A DNA stretch of 48,001 nucleotides, from contig NZ_BQHI01000034.1 of assembly GCF_021603585.1 (NCBI RefSeq), positions 1 through 48,001 on the forward strand, written 5' to 3'. The translations under genes and the position numbers were made by a program. Of this stretch, positions 16,312 to 25,260 are shown piece by piece (within the stretch, counting starts at the first letter, position 1; every line of letters begins with the position of its first letter). Below the pieces are notes generated by a model, which worked only from the letters and a program-made list of their open reading frames with translations, ran no database searches and was not told the DNA's origin. The DNA is from Pseudomonas sputi (GTDB lineage Bacteria; Pseudomonadota; Gammaproteobacteria; Pseudomonadales; Pseudomonadaceae).

Positions 16312-16731
16312 TCAGTTCAGGCGCAGGGTGACGTCGATGTTGCCGCGAGTGGCCTTTGAGTAAGGGCAGGTCTGATGCGCAGCGTCTATCAGCGCCTGGG
16401 CAACCGAAGGCTCCAGCCCCGGCAGGCTGACACTCAGGCGCGCCTGGAGAAAGAAGGCATCGCCGGCCTTGCCCAGATCGATTTCGGTTTCGACCGCCAC
16501 ATCCGCCGGAAGCCTGATCTTCTGTGCCGCGGCTGCCTTGCCCATGGCGCCGATGAAGCAGGCCGACCAACCGGCTGCCAACAGCTGTTCCGGATTGGTG
16601 CCGCTGCCATTCGAACCTGGTGGCGAAAGCTTGATGTCCAGGTTGCCGTCCGAACTGCGCGATGCGCCATCGCGCCCGCCAGTGGTGCGGGTCTTGCCGG
16701 TGTACAGCACGGTGTCGAGTTGATGGATCAT
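16312..16731 (-). CDS. ohr: Organic hydroperoxide resistance protein Ohr
   Basis: A 139-residue thiol peroxidase that reduces organic and fatty-acid hydroperoxides using lipoyl/dihydrolipoamide donors. The start at 16731 gives the usual Ohr length and N-terminus (MIHQLDTVLYTGKTRTTGGR). Peroxidatic Cys58 in SACFIGAMG and resolving Cys122 in TCPYSKATRG are both present, with the partner Arg20 and Glu48 in NPEQLLAAGW. No MarR-type OhrR gene is next to it. Monocistronic with its own terminator. Complete. Confidence 0.95.
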   Translation of the reverse strand: MIHQLDTVLYTGKTRTTGGRDGASRSSDGNLDIKLSPPGSNGSGTNPEQLLAAGWSACFIGAMGKAAAAQKIRLPADVAVETEIDLGKAGDAFFLQARLSVSLPGLEPSVAQALIDAAHQTCPYSKATRGNIDVTLRLN

Positions 16732-16980
16732 GGAAATACCTGCCTGAGTGATGGGTGATGTCGGACAGTGAAGGTTCCGATGGCTCACACTTTTGCATTG
16801 GCATGTACCCGGGATGTGTCGTGCAGCGGAGTTTTTGTATCGCTCTGTAGCCTGTATCGGCGTGGGAGGGGTCAAGGGCGCAACTCATCGAAACTTCGCC
16901 GTCCGCCGGGCTGTCCAGACCTTTACATCTCCCGAGGGCGCCGTTGATGTGTCATATGCAATGAAAAGATGAGGTCGCAG

Positions 16981-17064
16981 ATGACGGTGACAGTGGGTGA
17001 TTTTCTGGTCGAACGCCTGAGGCAATGGGATGTGGCGCGAATTTTTCCCTGTTCGACGGCTTGA
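16981..17064 (+). pseudogene. N-terminal remnant of a thiamine-pyrophosphate enzyme
   Basis: ATG at 16981 with GAGGT upstream opens 27 codons reading MTVTVGDFLVERLRQWDVAR then IFP before losing the family and stopping at 17064. The pattern VGDFLVERLxxWGVxRIFGYPGDG is the typical start of pyruvate-oxidase-like TPP enzymes. Here the conserved W-G-V glycine is Asp and the cofactor-binding remainder (500+ residues) is absent. Together with the flanking gene-poor 16732-17110 it looks like the stump of a deleted gene. Identification is by motif memory. Confidence 0.6.
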
Positions 17065-17114
17065 ACGTTAGCCCTTTTCCATCCGATCAGTCAGGGGGGG
17101 CGAATGTACGATTC

Positions 17115-17138
17115 GTGACCATAGGTTCTCTTGGTCAC
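17115..17138. promoter_or_regulatory. TetR operator site 1 (tetR promoter)
   Basis: GTGACCA-N10-TGGTCAC, in fact 9-bp arms (TCGTGACCA / TGGTCACGA). It ends 38 bases before the TetR start, so it is placed for autorepression. Same spacing as the three sites at 17909, 20845 and 20964. Confidence 0.85.
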
Positions 17139-17176
17139 GATTTGTAAGTCCTCGACAGGGTGAGTAAGCTACGCCC

Positions 17177-17797
17177 ATGAACCAGCCATCCCTATCTTCG
17201 CCCGGCCCACGTGGCCCAGTCGATCACGAGATTCGTGATCAGATTGTCGCGGCAGCCAATGAACACTTCAGCCAATACGGCTATGGCAAAACCACGGTTT
17301 CCGATCTGGCCAGGGCCATCGGTTTTTCCAAGGCGTACATCTATAAGTTCTTTGATTCCAAACAGGCGATCGGTGAAGCGATCTGCTCGAATTGTCTGGG
17401 CCAAATCGTTGCAGCGGTAGAACAGGCTGTTAACGCAGAGGCGATTTCGCCGACCGAGCGGTTCCGCCGACTGGTGAAAACCGTGATAGCAACGGGGGTG
17501 GACCTGTTCTTCAATGATCGCAAGCTCTACGACATCGCTGCATTTTCCGCCGGGGAGCGCTGGCCCAGTGCCCAGATGTATGAAGACCAGATCAAGCGCT
17601 TTATCTTCGACATCGTGCGTGAAGGGCGGGAGCTAGGAGAGTTCGAGCGCAAGACTCCGCTGGACGAGACCGTCGAGGCGATTCATCTGGCCCTGCGGCC
17701 CTTCGTCAACCCGTTGCTGTTGCAGCACAATCTGGATTTTATCGAGGTCGCGCCCACGCTGACTTCCAACCTCATTCTGCGTAGCCTTATGCCCTGA
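17177..17797 (+). CDS. TetR-family repressor of the adjacent efflux/FadL regulon
   Basis: A 206-residue regulator. The HTH lies at about residues 20-66: DQIVAAANEHFSQYGYGKTT, VSDLARAIGFSKAYIYKFF and DSKQAIGEAI. The C-terminal ligand domain is all-helical and not assignable to a ligand. A proline-rich 15-residue leader precedes the HTH. Four copies of one palindrome sit at its own promoter and at the promoters of the FadL-like gene, the outer-membrane factor and the RND pump. This strongly suggests it represses all of them until a hydrophobic inducer binds (inference). A perfect hairpin follows the gene. Confidence 0.92.
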   Translation: MNQPSLSSPGPRGPVDHEIRDQIVAAANEHFSQYGYGKTTVSDLARAIGFSKAYIYKFFDSKQAIGEAICSNCLGQIVAAVEQAVNAEAISPTERFRRLVKTVIATGVDLFFNDRKLYDIAAFSAGERWPSAQMYEDQIKRFIFDIVREGRELGEFERKTPLDETVEAIHLALRPFVNPLLLQHNLDFIEVAPTLTSNLILRSLMP

Positions 17798-17802
17798 CCC
17801 AA

Positions 17803-17830
17803 CCCAGCTCACCTGTTCAGGTGAGCTGGG
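17803..17830 (+). terminator. Hairpin after tetR, probable terminator
   Basis: Perfect inverted repeat CCCAGCTCACCTG / CAGGTGAGCTGGG starting 6 bases past the tetR stop. No T-run follows, so it may terminate weakly or stabilise the mRNA end. Confidence 0.6.
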
Positions 17831-17908
17831 CCACAGCGCGACATCCTTCCCAATCAGATTTCCTGTTCCCGCACATGTATGCCGGAGCAGCGTTCAATTT
17901 TGCTTTAT

Positions 17909-17932
17909 GTGACCATTGACTGAAATGGTCAC
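17909..17932. promoter_or_regulatory. TetR operator site 2 (FadL-like gene promoter)
   Basis: GTGACCA-N10-TGGTCAC with arms extending to 9 bp (GTGACCATT / AATGGTCAC). It lies 68 bases before the start of the FadL-like gene, overlapping its likely promoter. Confidence 0.88.
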
Positions 17933-17999
17933 TTGGATAGTATGGCTTCGCTGTCGTTCTCGATGTTGTTTTTCAGTGATCCCCATAGAGTCCCAGATA

Positions 18000-19271
18000 A
18001 TGAAAAAAATAATGCTCAAGAATCCTGTCGGCCTGGCCGTTGCGCTGGTGTCTTCCAACGTGTTGGCCGGTGGCTTTGCCCTCAACGAACAAAGCATCAG
18101 CGGGATGGGTTCCGGTTTTGCCGGTCGATCTTCATCTGCCGAAGACGCCAGTACGATCTACGGCAACCCGGCGGGCATGGCGCGGCTTAAACAAGAGCAG
18201 GTGAGCGTGGGGGCGGCGACGCTGTTCGCCAAGTCGGACATCAGCCAGACACGCAGTACGTTTGGGGGGAAGGAAGACGGCGACATGGTGCCCACCACCA
18301 CAGTACCCATGGGGTATTACGTGAAACCGATCGATGAGCATTGGGCATTCGGCGTCGGGTTTTATGTGCCTTTCGGGCTGATCACCGACTACGGCAGTGG
18401 TTTTGCCGGACGCTATTACGCCAACAAAAGTGAAGTCACCACGCTGACCTTCCAGCCGACCATCAGCTACGCCTTTAACGAAAAGGTGTCGATCGGATTC
18501 GGGCCGACCATCAATCGTATCGGCGGAGAGATATCGGGTATGGTGCCCAATCCACTCAGCCCCGGGCGCAATGATGGCAAACTCAAAAGCACCGGCGATG
18601 ACACCGCACTGGGCTTCAATGCTGGCGTGCTGGTGCAGGCGACCGATCAGACCCGCCTCGGCCTGACGTATCACTCCAAAGTCAGTTACCACCTGGACGC
18701 CAAAACCAAGGTCACCGATGGCATCTTTAGCGTGCTGGGCGTCAGCGGCCGTAGCTATGACGCATCGCTGGATGTGGACACGCCGGAGTCGGTGGACTTT
18801 TCGCTGACGCATCAATTCAACGACGACTGGACGCTCTATGTGGGCAGCACCTGGACACGCTGGAGCCGCTTCAAGGAACTGACGATTGAGAACAGCGGCT
18901 TGCCGCCGTTGCTGAGCGGGCAATTGGGGACGATCAGCGAAGAGCAGAACTGGCATGACACCTGGGCACACGCGATCGGTGCGGCCTATCAATTGAATAA
19001 CCAATGGGTGCTGCGTGGCGGGTTTTCGGTCGATCAGTCACCCGCCAACAACACCAATCGGGGGCCGCGCATTCCGACGGGTGACCGTAAGGTTGTCAGC
19101 ATCGGCGCCGGCTGGACGCCCGTGGACAATGTCACGATCGATCTCGCGTATTCCTATCTCTGGGAGGAACGCGTGGAGGTCAACGACACCTCGGTATCGA
19201 GGGGTGCCTACAGCGCCAAGTACAAGAACAGTGCCAGCGGGTTCGGTACTTCTGTCAGTTATCGCTTCTAG
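18000..19271 (+). CDS. FadL/OmpP1-family outer-membrane channel
   Basis: A 423-residue outer-membrane beta-barrel for hydrophobic substrates such as long-chain fatty acids or aromatics. Signal peptide MKKIMLKNPVGLAVALVSSN (cleavage near VLA). Mature N-terminus GGFALNEQSISGMGSGFAGR and DASTIYGNPAGMARL are the hatch-domain signature of FadL. The barrel ends with VSYRF. Start 18000 is set by the signal peptide; the ribosome site is weak. Operator 2 lies upstream, tying uptake of a hydrophobic compound to the same TetR that controls the efflux pump. It could be a fatty-acid or aromatic-hydrocarbon port. Confidence 0.9.
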   Translation: MKKIMLKNPVGLAVALVSSNVLAGGFALNEQSISGMGSGFAGRSSSAEDASTIYGNPAGMARLKQEQVSVGAATLFAKSDISQTRSTFGGKEDGDMVPTTTVPMGYYVKPIDEHWAFGVGFYVPFGLITDYGSGFAGRYYANKSEVTTLTFQPTISYAFNEKVSIGFGPTINRIGGEISGMVPNPLSPGRNDGKLKSTGDDTALGFNAGVLVQATDQTRLGLTYHSKVSYHLDAKTKVTDGIFSVLGVSGRSYDASLDVDTPESVDFSLTHQFNDDWTLYVGSTWTRWSRFKELTIENSGLPPLLSGQLGTISEEQNWHDTWAHAIGAAYQLNNQWVLRGGFSVDQSPANNTNRGPRIPTGDRKVVSIGAGWTPVDNVTIDLAYSYLWEERVEVNDTSVSRGAYSAKYKNSASGFGTSVSYRF

Positions 19272-19360
19272 TTGAGCGCTGCCAAGCCAAATGCGGGCCG
19301 GGAGTGCACGTGTCTCCCGACTCTCGATAATCTTGTCTGAAAGCGATCTGGGGTTGCTGC

Positions 19361-20821
19361 TCAGCGCGCCGCTACAGACCCCGGCTCAACGGGTTGCCAT
19401 CCTCCACCGAGCGATTTGAATACCGCCACCGCCGCACGGGCCGATTCCGTCCGCGCCTGCGCTCTGGCGTCGGAAGCCTGCAACAATATTTCGTCGGCGT
19501 GCAGGACATCGATCAGGCTGGCGGTGCCTTTTTCATAGGCGGTGAACGAGGACTGGCGAGCTTGAGTCAGCGCCGCTTCGCCGCCGGTCAGGGTGGTGGT
19601 CTGGGTTCGCCGATTCACCAGTGAGGACAGCGCGTTCTCGACATCTTCGGTGGCGCGCAGTACCGACTGGCGATAGGCGGCCAATGCTTCAGATTCCTGA
19701 CCTTTGGCTTGATCGATCCGGGCGTTGATGCGTCCGAAGTCAAATAGCCGCCAGCGCAGGCCCACGACGCCGCTCGACTGGCTCGCGCCGCCAGTGAAAA
19801 GATTGCCGCCGGAGACGGCAGTCGCGCTGCCGAGCAAGGCGCTGAGGGAAAATTTCGGGTAGTACTCGGCAATCGCTTCACCGATGCGCGCGTTGGAGGC
19901 CGCAAGACGGCGTTCGGCGACGATCAGATCCGGTCTGCGCCGCAGCAGATCTGCCGGTGTGCCCAGCGCAGTCAGCGACGGCACATCGGGAATTTCGCCC
20001 TCACGTGCCAGTTGCGTGCGGTGAGTGCCGGGAGGCGTGCCGAGCAGCACGTCCATCGCATTCATGGCCGCCTCCAGACCGCTTTGCAGTAGCGGAACGG
20101 TCGCCTCGACTTGCGACAACTCACCCTCGGCCTGGCGCACCTGATACTCCGCGGCCAGACCCTTGCCGTAAAGCAGTCGGACCTTTTCCAGCAACGTGCG
20201 CCGGGTATCGACTTGCCGGTTGGCAATGTCCAGCCGAGCCTGTAATCCGCGCAGGGTGATGTAGATATCGGCCGTTTGCGCAGCGATCGCCAACCTTGTC
20301 GCCGTGAAACTCGCCGCCGAGGCCTGGTACTCAGCCAGTGCCGCCTCGCGTCCGCGGCGCAGTCCGCCAAAGACATCGACTTCCCAGCCCGCCTCGAGGT
20401 TGGCCTCGTAGGCATTGCCGGAACGGTCATAGCCGGGTGTTGAATTCAACACCTGGCCCAGTGGTGTCTCGACGGACTGATAAGCGCGTGCCGCCTGTGC
20501 GCTGATGTTCGCCGAGGGCAGCAGTGCTGCATTGGCGGCGCCCAGGCCGGCCTTGGCCTGGGTGACGCGCGCTGATGCCTGTGCCAAATCCAGATTCTGC
20601 TGCAAGGCTTGGTTGATGAGGCCGGTCAGCAGCGGATCATTAAAGCTTTCCCACCAAGCGGCAAGGCTGTCCGGCGTCGAGCCGGATCGCGATTCGACAG
20701 CAGACTGCCCCAGATAATGATCTGAAAGCGGGGCGTCTGGACGATGGTAATCCGGACCCACCGCACAACCTGTCATGAGGCTGGCGGTCACTAAAAAAGC
20801 AATCGGGCGTAGGGGAGGCAT
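19361..20821 (-). CDS. Outer-membrane efflux factor (OprM/NodT family lipoprotein)
   Basis: A 486-residue TolC-like outer-membrane channel of a tripartite efflux pump. Lipobox LMTGC near residues 15-19, then AVGPDYHRPDAPLS, the usual OprM N-terminus. Two repeats of the outer-membrane-efflux domain are visible: WWESFNDPLLTGLINQALQQ to about residue 220, then DLLRRRPDLIVAERRLAASN onward. The start at 20821 has AAGGAA upstream. It is divergent from the RND genes rather than following them, with operator 3 at its promoter and operator 4 at the pump promoter in the same 211-base gap. It supplies the outer-membrane exit for that pump. Confidence 0.93.
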   Translation of the reverse strand: MPPLRPIAFLVTASLMTGCAVGPDYHRPDAPLSDHYLGQSAVESRSGSTPDSLAAWWESFNDPLLTGLINQALQQNLDLAQASARVTQAKAGLGAANAALLPSANISAQAARAYQSVETPLGQVLNSTPGYDRSGNAYEANLEAGWEVDVFGGLRRGREAALAEYQASAASFTATRLAIAAQTADIYITLRGLQARLDIANRQVDTRRTLLEKVRLLYGKGLAAEYQVRQAEGELSQVEATVPLLQSGLEAAMNAMDVLLGTPPGTHRTQLAREGEIPDVPSLTALGTPADLLRRRPDLIVAERRLAASNARIGEAIAEYYPKFSLSALLGSATAVSGGNLFTGGASQSSGVVGLRWRLFDFGRINARIDQAKGQESEALAAYRQSVLRATEDVENALSSLVNRRTQTTTLTGGEAALTQARQSSFTAYEKGTASLIDVLHADEILLQASDARAQARTESARAAVAVFKSLGGGWQPVEPGSVAAR

Positions 20822-20844
20822 CGGCGTTCCTTAACGAGATTTTA

Positions 20845-20868
20845 GTGACCATATTACGTAATGGTCAC
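20845..20868. promoter_or_regulatory. TetR operator site 3 (outer-membrane factor promoter)
   Basis: GTGACCA-N10-TGGTCAC, 24 bases upstream of the outer-membrane factor start, so it probably overlaps the promoter or mRNA start. Confidence 0.88.
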
Positions 20869-20963
20869 GCTGTGTCAATTAAGGATGATTGATCTTTTTG
20901 CGCAGATTAAAAGGTGTTCAAGGCATAAATGATAAGGCTGGAGCGTGGAATATATCGTGAAGT

Positions 20964-20987
20964 GTGACTATTGACGATAATAGTCAC
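20964..20987. promoter_or_regulatory. TetR operator site 4 (RND pump promoter)
   Basis: GTGACTA-N10-TAGTCAC, arms extending to 10 bp (TGTGACTATT / AATAGTCACA). It lies 45 bases upstream of the membrane-fusion gene. The paired C-to-T and G-to-A changes keep dyad symmetry, as expected for a selected operator. Confidence 0.88.
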
Positions 20988-21032
20988 AAAGCCTGAGAAT
21001 ATGATCGTCATCCTATTTTAGTAAGAGAATCT

Positions 21033-22142
21033 ATGCGCCGGCTCCGAATGTTCCCCATTGCCGTATGCCTGTTGCCACTCGCCCTGGCGGCGTGCGGTGA
21101 TTCTTCCTCCGTTGCAGACCCGCGCACACAGGCGCCTTTGGTCAGGTTAACCGCCGTTCAGGCTGCGGCTGACGGTTCTCGCACCTTCACAGGGGTGGTG
21201 ACGGCGCGCATTCAGGGCGATCTGGGTTTTCGCGTATCGGGCAAGGTGCTCGAGCGTCTGGTTGACACGGGGCAGACTGTTAAACGCGGTCAACCGCTGA
21301 TGCGGCTTGATCCCATCGACTTGGGGTTGCAGGCGCGCGCGCAGCAGGAGTCGGTCATCGCCGCCCGGGCCCGCGCCAGGCAGACAGCCGATGACGAAGC
21401 CCGCTATCGCACCCTGGTCAGCGCCGGCGCCATTTCCGCATCGGCCTACGATCAGATCAAAGCCGCGGCAGACACAGCCAAGGCGCAACTCAGCGCCGCT
21501 GAAGCGCAAGCGGACGTTGCCCGCAACGCTTCCGGTTATGCGGTGCTGGTCGCCGATGCCGATGGCGTTGTGGTGGAAACACTCGCCGAACCCGGACAAG
21601 TCGTCAGTCCCGGACAACCGGTGGTTCGACTGGCGCGGGCAGGGCAGCGTGAGGCCATCGTGCACTTGCCCGAGACCTTGCGTCCCGCAGCAGGATCCAC
21701 CGCGCAAGCCACGCTCTATGGTGACGCCTCGGGTGCTGTTACCGCGAAACTGAGGTTGCTTTCGGATTCGGCGGACCGCACGACGCGTACGTTCGAGGCA
21801 CGCTATGTACTGGAAGGCGCATTGGCCAATGCGCCGATAGGTTCGACAGTCACCCTCAGAATCGCCGAGGGCTCGAAACCTGCAGCGTCGTTGCAAGTGC
21901 CCATCGCCGCGCTTTACGACGCGGGCAGCGGTCCTGGCGTGTGGGTCATCGCCGGCACACCGTCAACCGTGACCTGGCGACCGGTTCAGGTGCTAGGGTT
22001 GAGCGACGATTCGGCGCGAGTGGCCGGCGACCTTCGCGTCGGCGAGCAGATTGTGGCGCTGGGCGCTCATCTGTTACGCGAAGGTGAGCCAGTCAGAATC
22101 CCCGTGTCTGATGCGGCGACCGTTGCCGGGAGTCGTCCATGA
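21033..22142 (+). CDS. RND efflux membrane-fusion (adaptor) lipoprotein
   Basis: A 369-residue periplasmic adaptor anchored by a lipid: lipobox LAAC at residues 18-21 of the signal sequence. Beta-barrel/lipoyl parts are seen in GDLGFRVSGKVLERLVDTGQ and GYAVLVADADGVVVETLAEP, with a helical hairpin rich in Ala between about residues 95 and 165. The membrane-proximal domain extends to the C-terminus. The last codons overlap the permease start (ATGA). It links the RND permease to the outer-membrane factor encoded divergently. Expression is probably set by operator 4. Confidence 0.93.
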   Translation: MRRLRMFPIAVCLLPLALAACGDSSSVADPRTQAPLVRLTAVQAAADGSRTFTGVVTARIQGDLGFRVSGKVLERLVDTGQTVKRGQPLMRLDPIDLGLQARAQQESVIAARARARQTADDEARYRTLVSAGAISASAYDQIKAAADTAKAQLSAAEAQADVARNASGYAVLVADADGVVVETLAEPGQVVSPGQPVVRLARAGQREAIVHLPETLRPAAGSTAQATLYGDASGAVTAKLRLLSDSADRTTRTFEARYVLEGALANAPIGSTVTLRIAEGSKPAASLQVPIAALYDAGSGPGVWVIAGTPSTVTWRPVQVLGLSDDSARVAGDLRVGEQIVALGAHLLREGEPVRIPVSDAATVAGSRP

Positions 22143-25100
22143 GCGAAGGACGATTCAACCTTTCCGCCATTGCCGTTCGCGAGCGCGCGATCACGGTCTT
22201 TCTGATTTTCCTGATCGCCGTTGCCGGCATTCTGGCGTTCTTTCAGTTAGGGCGTGCCGAAGATCCTCCATTTACGGTCAAGCAGCTGACCGTCATTACG
22301 GCGTGGCCGGGGGCGACCGCACAGGAGATGCAGGATCAGGTCGCGGAGCCACTGGAAAAACGCCTGCAAGAACTCAAATGGTACGACCGCTCGGAAACCT
22401 ATACCCGGCCAGGGCTCGCTTTCACGATGGTGTCGTTGCTCGATAGCACGCCACCTTCGCAAGTGCAGGAAGAGTTTTATCAGGCGCGTAAAAAACTCGA
22501 CGATGAAGCGATCAAGTTGCCGGCCGGCGTCATCGGGCCGATGGTCAACGACGAGTATTCGGACGTGACCTTTGCGCTGTTTGCCCTGAAAGCCAAAGGC
22601 GAGCCGCAGCGCTTGCTGGTCCGCGATGCGGAGTCCATGCGCCAGCGCCTGTTGCATGTGCCGGGGGTAAAGAAGGTCAATATCATCGGCGAGCAAGCCG
22701 AACGGATATTTGTTTCGTTTTCGCATGACCGGTTGGCCACCTTGGGCTTGTCACCGCAGGACATCTTTGCCGCGCTGAACAGTCAGAACGCACTGACCCC
22801 GGCCGGATCAATCGACACCAGCGGGCCACAGGTTTTTCTGCGTCTCGATGGTGCGTTCGACAAACTGCAGAAAATCCGCGACACCCCTGTGGTCGTGCAG
22901 GGGCGGACACTCAAGCTGTCTGATGTGGCGACGGTCGAACGCGGCTATGAAGACCCGGCCACCTTTCTGGTGCGCAATAACGGCGAAGAGGCGCTGTTGC
23001 TCGGCGTAGTGATGCGCGAGGGCTGGAACGGTCTTGATCTGGGCAAGGCGCTGGATGCCGAGACCGTCAGGATCAATGAGGAAATGCCCCTGGGCATGAG
23101 CCTCTCCAAGGTCACCGACCAGGCAGTGAATATCGACTCCGCCGTTGGCGAGTTCATGGTCAAGTTCTTTGTCGCGCTGCTGGTGGTCATGCTCGTCTGC
23201 TTTCTGAGCATGGGCTGGCGTGTCGGCGTGGTGGTCGCCGCTGCCGTGCCGTTGACCCTGGCGATCGTGTTTGTGGTGATGGCAGCCACCGGCAAGAACT
23301 TTGACCGTATTACCCTGGGGTCGTTGATCCTGGCGCTCGGGCTGCTGGTCGATGACGCGATCATCGCCATTGAAATGATGGTGGTGAAAATGGAGGAGGG
23401 CTACGATCGCATCAAGGCGTCTGCCTATGCCTGGAGCCACACGGCGGCGCCGATGCTGTCCGGAACCCTGGTGACGGCGATCGGGTTTTTACCGAACGGT
23501 TTCGCTCAGTCCACGGCTGGCGAATACACCAGCAACATGTTCTGGATCGTGGGCATCGCGCTCATCGCTTCGTGGGTCGTCGCAGTGGCGTTCACCCCTT
23601 ATCTGGGCGTGAAACTCTTGCCGGACATCAAGGCGGTGGAGGGTGGACACGCGGCGATCTACAACACGCCGCGATACAACCGCTTCCGTCGGGTTCTGAC
23701 CCGGGTCATTGCGCGCAAATGGCTGGTTGCGGGCATGGTTATTGTCCTGTTCTTCGTGGCGGCGGCGGGCATGGGCCTGGTGAAGAAACAGTTCTTCCCG
23801 ACCTCAGACCGTCCCGAAGTCATGATCGAGGTGCAAATGCCCTACGGCACCTCCATCGAGCAGACCAGCGCCACGGCCGCCAAGGTCGAAGCCTGGCTGC
23901 GCCAGCAGGATGAGGCAAAAATCGTCACGGCCTATATCGGTCAGGGTGCGCCGCGTTTCTTCCTGGCGATGGCGCCGGAACTGCCCGATCCGTCGTTCGC
24001 CAAGATCGTGGTGCTGACCGACAGTCAGGAAGCACGGGAAACCCTCAAGTTGCGTTTTCGTGACGCGGTGGCTCAAGGGCTCGCCCCGGAGGCGCGCCTC
24101 AGGGCATCGCAGATTGTGTTTGGTCCTTATTCGCCATTTCCGGTGGCTTACCGGGTGATGGGGCCTGATCCGGCGAAGTTGCGCGTGATCGCCGAGCAGG
24201 TGCGGGGCGTGATGCAGGACAGCCCGATGATGAGAACCGTGAACACTGATTGGGGACCGCTGACGCCGTCGTTGCATTTCAACCTGGATCAGGACCGTCT
24301 GCAGGCAGTGGGTCTGACATCGACTGCGGTTGCACAGCAATTGCAGTTCCTGCTCAGCGGAGTACCGATCACGGCGGTGCGTGAAGATATTCGTTCAGTG
24401 CAGGTCATGGGGCGGGCAGCGGGCGATATCCGGCTCGATCCGCAGCAAATCGAAGGTTTCACCTTGGTCGGTGCCTCGGGGCAGCGAATCCCGCTGTCGC
24501 AGATAGGCGAGGTCGATGTGCGCATGGAAGATCCGATCCTGCGTCGGCGTGATCGCACCCCGACCATCACCGTGCGCGGCGACATTGCCGAGGACTTGCA
24601 ACCGCCGGATGTTTCCAGTGCGCTGCTGAAGCAATTGCAGCCGATCATCGAGAAGCTGCCTTCCGGTTACCGGATCGAGCAGGCGGGTGCGATCGAAGAA
24701 TCCGGCAAGGCCGGCAAGGCGATCCTGCCGTTGTTGCCGATCATGATTGCCATGACCCTCGTCATCATCATTGTGCAGGTGCGTTCGATCTCGGCGATGA
24801 TCATGGTGTTCCTTACCTCGCCGCTAGGGTTGATTGGTGTGGTGCCGACACTGCTCATCTTCAATCAACCGTTTGGCATCAATGCGCTGGTCGGGTTGAT
24901 TGCACTGTCGGGGATCCTGATGCGCAATACGCTGATCCTGATCGGTCAGATTCATCACAACGCGCAAGAAGGGCTTGATCCGTTTCACGCGGTCGTCGAA
25001 GCCACGGTGCAACGTGCACGACCGGTACTGTTGACGGCCCTGGCGGCAATCCTGGCGTTTATTCCCCTGACGCACTCGGTGTTCTGGGGGACGCTGGCCT

Positions 25101-25228
25101 ATACCCTGATTGGCGGCACGCTCGTCGGCACCATCATGACGCTGGTGTTCCTGCCCGCGATGTACTCGATCTGGTTCAAGATCCGTCCTGACACCAGGCC
25201 GCCGGCTGCAACAGTCAAACCGGTGTAG
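22139..25228 (+). CDS. RND efflux permease (AcrB/MexB superfamily)
   Basis: A 1029-residue proton-driven inner-membrane pump. Twelve transmembrane helices are in the usual layout: helix 1 near residues 15-35, a first periplasmic loop with WPGATAQEMQDQVAEPLEKR, helices 2-6 from about 335 with the proton-relay aspartates in LGLLVDDAIIAIE (about 404-405), helix 7 near 535, and a second loop and helices 8-12 from about 865. The opening FFQLGRAEDPPFTVKQLTVI places it with pumps that move hydrophobic biocides or solvents rather than with MexB itself. A terminator begins 36 bases past the stop. Substrate inferred only from the FadL/TetR linkage. Confidence 0.95.
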   Translation: MSEGRFNLSAIAVRERAITVFLIFLIAVAGILAFFQLGRAEDPPFTVKQLTVITAWPGATAQEMQDQVAEPLEKRLQELKWYDRSETYTRPGLAFTMVSLLDSTPPSQVQEEFYQARKKLDDEAIKLPAGVIGPMVNDEYSDVTFALFALKAKGEPQRLLVRDAESMRQRLLHVPGVKKVNIIGEQAERIFVSFSHDRLATLGLSPQDIFAALNSQNALTPAGSIDTSGPQVFLRLDGAFDKLQKIRDTPVVVQGRTLKLSDVATVERGYEDPATFLVRNNGEEALLLGVVMREGWNGLDLGKALDAETVRINEEMPLGMSLSKVTDQAVNIDSAVGEFMVKFFVALLVVMLVCFLSMGWRVGVVVAAAVPLTLAIVFVVMAATGKNFDRITLGSLILALGLLVDDAIIAIEMMVVKMEEGYDRIKASAYAWSHTAAPMLSGTLVTAIGFLPNGFAQSTAGEYTSNMFWIVGIALIASWVVAVAFTPYLGVKLLPDIKAVEGGHAAIYNTPRYNRFRRVLTRVIARKWLVAGMVIVLFFVAAAGMGLVKKQFFPTSDRPEVMIEVQMPYGTSIEQTSATAAKVEAWLRQQDEAKIVTAYIGQGAPRFFLAMAPELPDPSFAKIVVLTDSQEARETLKLRFRDAVAQGLAPEARLRASQIVFGPYSPFPVAYRVMGPDPAKLRVIAEQVRGVMQDSPMMRTVNTDWGPLTPSLHFNLDQDRLQAVGLTSTAVAQQLQFLLSGVPITAVREDIRSVQVMGRAAGDIRLDPQQIEGFTLVGASGQRIPLSQIGEVDVRMEDPILRRRDRTPTITVRGDIAEDLQPPDVSSALLKQLQPIIEKLPSGYRIEQAGAIEESGKAGKAILPLLPIMIAMTLVIIIVQVRSISAMIMVFLTSPLGLIGVVPTLLIFNQPFGINALVGLIALSGILMRNTLILIGQIHHNAQEGLDPFHAVVEATVQRARPVLLTALAAILAFIPLTHSVFWGTLAYTLIGGTLVGTIMTLVFLPAMYSIWFKIRPDTRPPAATVKPV

Positions 25229-25260
25229 CGATAAGTGCTGGAAATCGAGGCCTGATCCCT

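Noticed and set aside
19272-19360. Terminator between the FadL-like gene and the convergent outer-membrane factor gene
   Set aside because: Only a 6-bp stem (CGGGAG / CTCCCG) with a long loop and no T-run; too weak to call.
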